From assembly GCA_951640165.1 (NCBI GenBank), contig OX621241.1, forward strand, positions 9,243,001-9,307,000: DNA of 64,000 nt, in the 5' to 3' direction. Source of the DNA: Pseudoips prasinana (Eukaryota > Arthropoda > Insecta > Lepidoptera > Nolidae). Position 1 is the first letter of the stretch. Every line of letters begins with the position of its first letter. A model generated the notes under the pieces. The model did no database searches. It worked only from the letters and a program-made list of their open reading frames with translations, and was not told where the DNA came from. The position numbers and the translations under genes were made by a program. Below, in pieces: positions 37,101 through 49,100 of the stretch.

Positions 37101-40100
37101 TGGAAAATAGGGGATATATGCTGCATCTTGACTTGTCTTGGTTGGAGTGTACTTACGTACAACACTTCGACCCTTCAGGATCTTTGGTACTAAACCCCCT
37201 TGAATTTTACTCTATCCCTAGAACCCTGAATGAAGTTTGCACATAATGCAGTACGCGTGTTAACGGTAGATCCTTGTAGTCTCCTGGTTCTGGATATGCC
37301 TGCCGTTCTGTGCCTTGCCAACGCATCGCATTTAGATATATTGTTTCATTTTCTCCCCCACAAGTTCTGCAGATCGGGCTATTCGACAGTTCCAATATGT
37401 GTAGGTGATAGTTGGCCGAAAATACTGCAACTATTAGTCATAGCTGGTTTCCGCTCTCTTTTTCGTACTCTTTTTATGAGTTGTTTAGAGTATTTTAATT
37501 CCTTGATTTTTTTCTACATTTTTGTGCTTAGCTGTGGATTGCTTTTTAAGGAGTGCTCCTATTATGTTTAGAGGAATCCCTACGCACTGTTCTGGGCCAG
37601 AGAACTGATTTTCAGATTCCTTCCTAGTCAGTGCATCTGATTTTTTGTTCCTTTCTATTACTATATGGCCTGGCACCTATACGAGTTTGACTTTGTTTTT
37701 AGTACCAAGTTTGTTCAGAGCCGTGATACAGTTCTGTATTACTTTCGATTCGATTTTGTGTGACATCAGGGCTTTTAATGTAGTCTGGCTGTCACTGAGT
37801 ATGTAGATGGTCTGAACTTTCGTCTCCCTATCTATTATTACTTGCGCGCATATTAGTATCGCAAATGAAAATTTGCTGCATCTTACTAATAACTGTTTCT
37901 AAATAACTATAATATAATTCACACACGGCCTTCTGATCCCAAACTAAGCAGAGCTTGTACTACGGAAACCAAATAACTAATATATTACATATACTACTTC
38001 TATTTTGGAAATGACATGACATGTTCATTGTTCATGCACACAAATGGTTGTCCTGGATGGGAATCGAACTAAGCTTGGTGACAAGGGCCTCTAGCACGAG
38101 TTCCTGCAGTTTACTTACTCGATCACACGTACAGTTTCCTCCCATACATTGAGCACCAGCGCCTCTCGCGGAAACTATTAAGAACTAAAACTCTGGTGCT
38201 CAATGTATGGGACGAAACTGTACGTGTGATCGAGTAAGTAAACTGCAGTAACTCGTGCTAGAGGAAAAGATATGGCTCAGTCTCGGACCTCGGAGTCTAA
38301 AATATTCAGCTAATTACCCAATGTTATGAGGGACAATCTGTTCGTAAGTCTTGCAAACCATCGAACACCCTATTAAAAAAAAAATAAGCAGAGAGAGTGC
38401 GTTTATCGCTAGGAGAGTACGTCCTTCGTGTTTAGCGCTGAAGAAGCGTATAGCACTAACACAGTCTGCGCCCCTGACGAAATAGCCCGCGCATTAAATG
38501 TTTGCGACGTACAGAGCTTATTCCGAGGACAGTAAGGTTTATTTTGTAATGTAACTTACCAGGATCAGTCACAAGGCAGGGTTCAGTCTCTGAATCTAGT
38601 AAATCCGCCGAATTATCATTATCATCTGAGGCGTGTGAGCGATCGTCATCCTTCAGGGGTTGCGGCGCGGCGCGCAGAGCCCGCGCGACGTTGGCCAGCA
38701 GCCCGCCGCCGGTCTCGTCCTCTGGGGATAGGGCTTCGCCACTGTCGCTGCGACTAGAAAAATGTTTATAATTTAATCTTCTGGTTTATACCTAACAGCG
38801 CTATGAGTTGCATCTTGCTAATAATATTTTAAAATAATTTTGTTTAGTGAAAAGTTTTGGCTACGGCCAGGAGTCAATTCAACTTATTACTGTTAATGGG
38901 GTATGGGAGTAAAAGCAAGTCCCGCCGCCAGCGTCTGTTGGCGGCCCTGTGCCTAGTATAGTGACTGACCTGTACAAGTCGTTGTGATACACGGTGGGCT
39001 GCGTGGCGTCTGGTGCCAGGCGGTAGGCGAGGTGCACGGCGCGCGTGAGGCGCGACAGGCGCGCCGCCAGCGCGTCCAGCGCACACAGGGCACGCGCCCC
39101 ACCACGCCCGCGCGCCGCCGCCGCCAGCGTCTGTTGGCGGCCCTGTGCCTAGTATAGTGACTGACCTGTACAAGTCGTTGTGATACACGGTGGGCTGCGT
39201 GGCGTCTGGTGCCAGGCGGTAGGCGAGGTGCACGGCGCGCGTGAGGCGCGACAGGCGCGCCGCCAGCGCGTCCAGCGCACACAGGGCACGCGCCCCACCA
39301 CGCCCGCGCGCCGCCGCCGCCAGCGTCTGTTGGCGGCCCTGTGCCTAGTATAGTGACTGACCTGTACAAGTCGTTGTGATACACGGTGGGCTGCGTGGCG
39401 TCTGGTGCCAGGCGGTAGGCGAGGTGCACGGCGCGCGTGAGGCGCGACAGGCGCGCCGCCAGCGCGTCCAGCGCACACAGGGCACGCGCCCCACCACGCC
39501 CGCGCGCCGCCGCCGCCAGCGTCTGTTGGCGGCCCTGTGCCTAGTATAGTGACTGACCTGTACAAGTCGTTGTGATACACGGTGGGCTGCGTGGCGTCTG
39601 GTGCCAGGCGGTAGGCGAGGTGCACGGCGCGCGTGAGGCGCGACAGGCGCGCCGCCAGCGCGTCCAGCGCACACAGGGCACGCGCCCCACCACGCCCGCG
39701 CGCCGCCGCCGCCAGCGTCTGTTGGCGGCCCTGTGCCTAGTATAGTGACTGACCTGTACAAGTCGTTGTGATACACGGTGGGCTGCGTGGCGTCTGGTGC
39801 CAGGCGGTAGGCGAGGTGCACGGCGCGCGTGAGGCGCGACAGGCGCGCCGCCAGCGCGTCCAGCGCACACAGGGCACGCGCCCCACCACGCCCGCGCGCC
39901 GCCGCCGCCAGCGTCTGTTGGCGGCCCTGTGCCTAGTATAGTGACTGACCTGTACAAGTCGTTGTGATACACGGTGGGCTGCGTGGCGTCTGGTGCCAGG
40001 CGGTAGGCGAGGTGCACGGCGCGCGTGAGGCGCGACAGGCGCGCCGCCAGCGCGTCCAGCGCACACAGGGCACGCGCCCCACCACGCCCGCGCGCCGCCG

Positions 40101-43100
40101 CCGCCAGCGTCTGTTGGCGGCCCTGTGCCTAGTATAGTGACTGACCTGTACAAGTCGTTGTGATACACGGTGGGCTGCGTGGCGTCCGGCGCCAGGCGGT
40201 AGGCGAGGTGCACGGCGCGCGTGAGGCGCGACAGGCGCGCCGCCAGCGTCTGTTGGGGCGCTGTGCCTGGTATAGTGACTGACCTGTACAAGTCGTTGTG
40301 ATACACGGTGGGCTGCGTGGCGTCCGGCGCCAGGCGGTAGGCGAGGTGCACGGCGCGCGTGAGGCGCGACAGGCGCGCCGCCAGCGTCTGTTGGGGCGCT
40401 GTGCCTGGTATAGTGACTGACCTGTACAAGTCGTTGTGATACACGGTGGGCTGCGTGGCGTCCGGCGCCAGGCGGTAGGCGAGGTGCACGGCGCGCGTGA
40501 GGCGCGACAGGCGCGCCGCCAGCGTCTGTTGGGGCGCTGTGCCTGGTATAGTGACTGACCTGTACAAGTCGTTGTGATACACGGTGGGCTGCGTGGCGTC
40601 CGGCGCCAGGCGGTAGGCGAGGTGCACGGCGCGCGTGAGGCGCGACAGGCGCGCCGCCAGCGCGTCCAGCGCACACAACGCGCGCGCCCCGCCACGCCCG
40701 CGCGCCGCCGCCGCCAGCGTCTCTTGGCGGCGCTGCTCGCACATGCGGACTAGTTGCCGACATTCGGCACGCCTGCAACAACATCCTTTATACAGTAACA
40801 GTAACAACGTAATGGGTACTATAGATACACTGGAGTTCACATTCGTATGGATGAAATGTTCTCTCCGAATTATTCATTATATCAAATGGTTAATAAATCC
40901 AACATTCGCTACTAGAAAAGTAGTTTAGGTTAAGTAAGAACTGCTGCTAAAATCAAATCTATCGTTAAAGGACGAATTGGACCAAGGGAAGGAGGTACAC
41001 GCCGTGTATACTGATTTTAGTAAGGCCTTTGATTAACCTTATTAATCACAATATTTTGCTAAAAAAGATGAAAAATATGGGTATTCCATGAATACCCATC
41101 TTTTTCATCTTTTTTAGCAAAATATTGTGATTAATAAGGTTAATCAAAGGCCTTTCGTATATATGTATATAGCGTTGGTATGAATCATTTTTAAAAAATT
41201 GATCTCAAATGGTAGTGGTTCAAGGTTTTAAGTCTCAGTTAAATTTTAACACCGTCAGGGCTACCCCAGAATCGCATATGGGCCCTTTGTTATTTTTAAT
41301 GTTCATAAACGATTTGGCTTGTAAATTGGAATGTAAATTGTTGACTTTTTGCAGCCGTACCCCATATTAAAATGCGGTAATTTAATATTGCCTGACACAA
41401 AGCAAAGTAGGTCATTATGAGGATCTTATGGTCTGCTATATGTCCAAGTCTTTTAAATACGTATAGAAGTTTCCTGACGCGAGTAGTTACTGATTCTATT
41501 TGATTTCTCCACGTCAAGTGCTTATCAATGATTATGCCAAGGTACCTTATGCTACTAACTTGCTCAAATTCAGGACACCTACAGTTGCCACTCGAAACAT
41601 CATTGCATTGGTGAAATTTTAGTGCGGAATTTGTGGGAGCTGCGTTTTTTCTGGTGATTGAGAAGTTGACTATTTTAGTTTTTCCGACGTTTAGGGTAAG
41701 GAGATTGTGCTGTAACCAATTAGAGACAGTTTTCATTCTAGCTTCTGCGGCATTATAGGTTTCCTCCCAGGTATCACCGTGGAAAATTATGGCTGTATCG
41801 TCCGCGTATGCTGAGATTTGAGCATTATGGAGATTTAGTGAACAGAGACCATTGACGTACAAGAGAAACAAAGTAGGACCGAGGATACTCCTTAGCGAAA
41901 GTGAAGTACGGGGTACCCCAATACCCCGTACTTCACTTTCGCTAAGGAGCTCTGATATTCACCCAGGCGAACCCTTTGCACACGATCAGTGAGATAGGAC
42001 CTGAACCATTCCAAGGCAGTGCCCCTGATACCCAAAAGTTCCATTTTCTTTAGAAGTATAGCCCTGGACACGGTATCAAAGGCTTTGGCGAGGTCAAGGA
42101 AGACGCCGAGACACTTTTTTCCACTATCAAGTTTACTAATTATATGTTCGACTAAGCTAGTTACTGCATCCTCCGTTGACCTGCCATTCCGAAAGCCATA
42201 CTGGTTGTCTGTTAGCAATTGTTTCTTCTCCAAGTACGTTAATAGTCTCTTGTTAACCAGTTTCTCAAGTATTTGAGACAGTGACGTCAATAGTGAGATT
42301 GGTCGGTAATTGGACACAACTGTCACATCGCCTGATTTGTGAATCGGACATATATTGGCTGTTTTTAATTGTACAGGAACTGTGCCAGCCCATATGCTTA
42401 AGTTGCACAAGTGAGAGATAGGTCTGTCTAGACAGTGCCGTGCAAATTCAAGGACACGATTTGTAATTCCATCCCATCCCGGAGCGGAATCAGTTTTGAG
42501 AGGCAATGACAGCACTTACTTCCATTTCATCGACTGGGGTCATTAAAAATGACTGTGTGGGAGATGAAGCAGTGTTATCTAAAATTGGTGCCATATTAGC
42601 TAGCTGCGACTCAGTTGTGTTTAATCGTAACAAGGTCTGTTCTGCAAGCTCTACCCCTACATTAGCAAAATATTTATTGACCATGCTTAATGATATAGTC
42701 GGATCTGGATTTGTACTTAACAAAGATGTGCTGTTGGATTTCTTTCTTTTGAAATTACAAATGGTTTTTAACTGCCGCCTACGTTTTCTTGCAGTCACCC
42801 CTAGAGTTATCTAATAACTCTTTGTCGTAAGCGTTTCTAAGGTTTTGTATCACGCTATTACAATAGTTTCTAGATTTTTTATAGTTTTGTAGCATTAGGT
42901 AATTATCTTTATTTTCTGGTTTTCTAGTTTTAGAGTGAAGTATGTCTCTTTTGCGGATACATTTTAGCAGATTTGTTGTCATCCATGGTTGCCTAATGGT
43001 TTTGGAGTTAGGTAGAATTTCTTTTTTGGGTGTATATTTATTATGTCCCTAATTGTATCTGTGAATTGATCTAATGCTGAATCCAAGTCATGAGAGTCTA

Positions 43101-46100
43101 AAACAGGGCTCCAGTTGGTATTTTCAAGGTCTTTTAGAACAAGGGAAAATCTAGTTTAAGCTTAAATTTAGCCTGATCAGAGGAAGATAGTTGTCCAGCA
43201 CTTTCATTAGAAATTCCTAGGACAACCGTGTCGTGGTCAGTTATGGAGGTTTCGCATCATTGATATAAACTACTAGATTAGTAATAACCACGCCAATGCG
43301 TAACCACTTCACATAAGGCCACAGCCTTATGTGCAGCTAATGTCAGTTCAGTGCTTAGTGAGACGCCAACCGTGTTCAACCAAGAGAAAAATGGGTAAAT
43401 GTGTAGTCAAAGAATGCGATTCAAGGTCGCAAAAACATCACAAATCAAGCGGAATTACTTTCCACACGTAAGTTAATTGTTTATGTATTCATATTAACGT
43501 AAATGACGCCAAAATTGAATTAAAACATTTAATATTCTATTTAAGGTTCAGTGTTACCACTAAAACATTGGTTAGTTTTACCATAATATTGGGGGAATTT
43601 GTAATTTATGGAATACGTAACGTTGTTGCCTCTGTTTTTTAATTAAATAAAAATAATTAATTGAAGTAGGTACTAATCAATTGTCTAGTATTTTGTATAA
43701 CCAATTTTGTATTAATTGCAGTATGCCATAAGATGCATCACGCCGTGAGAAGTGGGTGGAAGTTATTCGATTGCTGAACAAGCAGACTGATTGGCAACCA
43801 CCGATTAAATCGTCTGTTATTTGTTCAACCAAACAAAAAAGCGATTGTGGCCGTGTTTATATGTCTAACGTAGCAATTCCAATGCTTCTTGTAAGTAAAG
43901 GTTTAATTTGGTTATAAATATTGTCAGAACATAGGTAATATTGGTCTATAAATACTTCTTATAAAATTCCCACAGCCACAAACTGCTTTAATACAACTCA
44001 AACTAAATTGTGCAAGTGTTTGATGTAATTATTCCATTTTCTTTGATTTCTTTGTAATGATTTTAAATTTTTTATATTCTTAATTCTACAACGTGTAACA
44101 GAAAGTGTGAACGTAACTTAAGGGAGTTATAGGGTATCAGGACGGCTACCTATGGACGAAACTTCAAACAGAAATAATCATTTTTTATTCAACTAGTAAT
44201 TTATTTTTCTATCGACAACCTAAATCAACAAGTAAGATTACCGACATTATGAACAACACTAAAAACTCAGCTGCAAGGGTAATGAACCTTACCGCGAACT
44301 CTTTGGGTATAGGTACCCAAAGAGGTAGTAGGCTACTTAGACTGTAAATAAAAAGTGTGGTTCTGTACAGTCACATAATTTATTACACGTGTTTATTTTA
44401 AGATTCAATCAAATGTTTAACTGAAAATTTGCTCTAATTTTTAAAGGTTCCCTGTAACAACATTTTAATCATTCATACAAATTTGATAACTAGGAAAAAT
44501 CACTTAATTTAATTTAAATTGATATTCCGCAAGATGTTGGATCTAGGAGTAATAAATAATTTAATTGACTTATGTAACTGCAGATATTTTTTTGTGTGTT
44601 AAATAGTAAGAATATTAAATTTTTCTTTCAGTATGTGAATTTAATCTGGCCGGGAACGGATAGGTACTTAAATTTTAATACAAACTAAGCAGATAAACAC
44701 ACGCGGTACGACTACTGATAAATTAAGAAAAAATATGAATAATGTACTAGGCTCATATGAACATTAGGGGACATTTCGAATTCCGTCCTGATTTTGTCGC
44801 AAGGAACTCTAATACGGCGGCGAATACAAAAGATTGATGTAGGTAAATAATAAATGGTGAAATATTTTTTAATATTCATCAAAGCGGGCCCCGCGCGCGC
44901 GCCGCGCCATTTGAATGTGTTCGTGTATAACTCATTGGTCTAGCGGTAGCGTGTTCAACTGCAGATAATAAAGTCCTGGGTTCAAATCCCGGGTCGGGCC
45001 AAAAAGTGATTATGGGAATAATGATGTCCTGGGTTCAATTCCCGGGTCGGGCCAAAAAGTGATTATGGGATTTTTCCGTAAAAATAAATTTCTCAGTATC
45101 AGCCCGAAGTCTGGGAGTTGACGATATTACACCCCCATGCCTCGGAGAGCACGTAAAGCCGTCGTTCCTGTGCCTGACTTCTTTCCGGTCGTATCGCTAG
45201 TCGTCCCATCGGATCATGAGAGTGATGGAATAGAAAGTGCAGGGGCACTTTCAATTCCACCTTTGAAATTTAGAGTGATACACTCTAAATTTCAAACGAC
45301 GTATTTGTAGCGACATATTAATCATTCATACAATACATACAAATAAAAAAATATGAATAATGTACTAGGCTCATATGAACAGTAGGGGACATTTCAAATT
45401 CCGTCCTGATTATATCCAAAGTTACACTAATATGGCGGCAAAATCAAAGAGTTGATGTAGGTAAATAATAAACGGTTAAATATCTTTTAATATTCATGAA
45501 AGCGAGCCGCGCGATACCTAGATACCTACGTCGTCGATACCTAGCCGGCTCTTTTGAGTGGACTCAAAGACGCCGCCAAAGGGGCCGCGTTCGAAGAAAG
45601 CCGCCAAATTCATCAAATATTGTGCATTTTATTATTTAATATTTAAAAATATTAAAATCATCAGTTGTTCGTAAACTGCTGTCTATTTAGGTCGTGTTTA
45701 GTTACTAAATCGTCTAAAATGTCGTTTAGTAATGAGTAAAGTGTTCCGCGAAATCCTTAACTATGTCGTTTAGTGATCGTAATAATTTTGAAAATTTCGT
45801 GCATTCATCTATGAAAGAATAGCCTCAGACGTGCACTTTGTGATGATGAGGATTCATAGGTCACAGAATTTAAGGCTGTTTAATTACGAGGAACCTATGT
45901 CGTGAAGGGTACAGTGTCGCGATGGGGGCCACGCCTCTTTATAACTAAGAAACATGAAAGCTTTACGATTCTATGAATATGTTGTACATGAGAGAGACTC
46001 GTGTTAGTTGGCAAGTCTTAGAGTTAAGCTTTCGGTGTCGGTGCAGATTTTAGTGAACGTGAAATAATGAAATTCTTCCATCAGTACTGAAAACAACTTC

Positions 46101-49100
46101 AACTAGAAGTTAAACTATAAAAAGATTCTCGTAATGTGTTTGTGTATCACGTACTTATACGATGTAAAGTATCCAATAGCTATTCAGCAGTGCTATAAAT
46201 AAAAACATAACTCGAAAATAAAACAAAATATGTGTAGTGAGTGCAATCGGAATCAAACTACCAGGCGTGCATAGAAACACAGAGGTATGTCAAACAATTT
46301 CTAGCGTAAATCAGAATCAGCTGTGCTGTGTTAGAACGGATGTTCGTTATATCGATAAAAATACTTGTCGATATATTGAATGGTATATTATTTTACGATC
46401 AAGATTAAAATTACGGTATTTCGGTATGAGATTTTGTGTATAGGTAGGCTTAAGGAGACCGTATATGCCCCTTAAGTTACGTTCACTCTTTCTGTTACAC
46501 GTTGTATATTGCTATGTATTCTATATAATAATATATAATACATTTCTTCATCAGTTTCCACATTTAAATCTACTTTTGTTTCTATTCCATTCTATTCACC
46601 ATTTTGGAAACTTTATTTGTAATTATAATCCAACATTCCATTTTTTGGTTTAATAAAAAATATTGAAACAAAACCTGTATTTTATTATTTAGTCATGCTT
46701 ACTTCATTTAATAAGAAATACTAACTTTAAATAATTTATTTTACTACAAATTATCTTTAAAATAAACTTGATTTAAAATATATTTTTTTGGGAAATTTTT
46801 ACATGGTAAGCAACCCCAACCGGCTCATGCATGTTTTGCTTTTGTCTTTGTCTAATCTAAGCGACTGTATTGTCATTTCGGCCGGTGTAAGTAAGATAGA
46901 TATATGTTTACTTTAAAATGTCTAGTGGTTTCAAAGCTACGTCGTCACTGTTGACTAGTGGTTACACTTTTAGCGACTCGCTATAATGAGGTTTGCTTCT
47001 CTAGTTATTTAACTCAATGTTTCGCATACTATAATTTTGGTAAAAGGAAACGTCGATTGCCGCACCTCCATTTCACATCTAGTTGACGTAGTGCACTCAA
47101 GTTTAAGCAATTACAAAGGCAAAAGTGGTTTACCTCCTGTCGAGATCCGCATTGACCCTGGCGAGCTCAGCCTCGGCGTCCCGCAGCGAGTCGCTAAGAG
47201 CCCCAGTCTCGGCGGCCAGGAAGTCCTGCATCTCGGCCGCTTCTCGTTCCGCCTCGCTTAATCGCGCCTCGGCCAACCTGGCGCTCTCACGAGAACTGCA
47301 CGCTTCCTAAAAGAATAAAATTAGGTAGGTAGTTTTGATATTTGGGGGTCTTGGGGTACGAAATAAATGCAAAACGGGTTACCCGCAAATAAACCTTATT
47401 ATACTAAACTCTAAGTACCAACGTTCCAATTAAAAAGTAACCGGACATATGTTAGGTGTAACATTATCGCATAATAATAGAAAATATATTTTGGCACCAA
47501 CGTAACCAACGTAACGTACCTTATATATAAGGCCTAGAAATATTTACAATCAAAATAGTTCTTTAAAAACGTTGTATTAAAATTTGAACCATACCAAGAA
47601 TATTGTTATAGAAAGTATTTGATAAGAGCAGACTAGCTTCATTCCTTCCTTGCAAATGCAAAAGGGATTAGACGTGTAGAATAGGCTTAGTTTTTATATC
47701 GGGGATAACGTCGGCGTCCAGAACAGGCTATTTCATTATTAATCCTATGTTTGTACGAGCGTTAAAACCACTCGTCATATTAAACATTTTTGTTACATCT
47801 TTTGTGTATCTTGAATTTGCATATCGGCATTTTGTTAGAAATGCTCTTAAGTCTAAATCATATGTATTTTGGGGGCATAATAATAATAAACATCTTGTGT
47901 CAACCAACACACTGACATCTGATCCCAACCTAGACAGAGTCTGCACTATGGCACCCAGATAACCGATAAACATACTTATATTTGTAAATACATACATATA
48001 ATAGAAAAATTACACCCAGACACTGAAAAGAGAATCGTGGTCCTCACACAAAGATTTGTCTTAGGTGGGGAACGAACCCACGACCTCTGGCTTCAGCAGC
48101 AGCAGTCAGGGTTACAAACCACTAGGCCTATCCATAGTGATAAGGTTTACAATTCAACTAATATTTTGTTTCGCCCAGTGTTTTCGTGCTAACAGTTTCT
48201 ATACGTAACCACTTAAGCGGTTTTGACATCTTAACTGCACTTTGATTTATGTACTAGTACTTACGAGGTGCAGCCTGTTACACTGTTCCCGTAGAGCGTC
48301 GATCTCAGCGCGTTGCCTGGCGGCCAGCTCACCCGCCGAGCGCAGCTGCTCCTCCAACGCGCGGAGGCACCCGTCCGCACCGGCGCCTGCGCCTGTATAC
48401 AAACAAATTTAAATTATATAGCCTAATTCCTTAACAATGGTCTGCATGAAATAATATAATTAACGACGTAACGGGTAGAGTTAATACAAATATCATATAA
48501 CATTTATGGTCCTTCGAGACGGATTCACATACGAAGGTAGAATTCTATACTATTGTATAATAATATTTGGTCGCTAAATGAAGCTGCATAAACTTTTTCT
48601 ATTCCACCATAGAAATTGTTATTTAATACATTATTGCCTAATATTTTATTTGAAGGTCGTTTACGGATTACAAAGAATCTGTCCGAAAAGTCATTAAAGT
48701 TCGTCACGAATACAGGACATCGCTATATTAGCAATATCACTTTAAGTCATAATTTCCGGTTGCAATAAAAACTGAACATGTATTGAATAAAAAACATCAA
48801 ATTGATAAATATTATCGGACTAACTCGATAGCTACATTCCAAAATAATAATGGAACAACTGATCCTTATAGCTACTCGTACTTTAACTAATTTCAAGGAA
48901 GGAGGATCTTATCAATTTGCATGTACATTTTTTCGTATCCGATAACGGGTAAATGGGGAGATAACATAAATCAACATAAAAAGGCTAAAACCGCGCCTAT
49001 AGAGTAGGGTAAAAAAAGCGACTTTTTTGTTATTGTTATTTTTATTTTATTTTATTGTCATCATGTCAGATTGCCATCCATTCATATAAATGAGGAAACG

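Noticed and set aside
38874..40017. Series of 119-158-codon minus-strand ORFs starting every 196 bp
   Set aside because: They are out-of-frame readings of the exon 5 tandem array, each starting in one unit and ending at the TAG in a later one. Not separate genes.
38926..40730. CRISPR-like regular repeat array
   Set aside because: The whole unit repeats, with no unique spacers, and the sequence is a eukaryotic exon.
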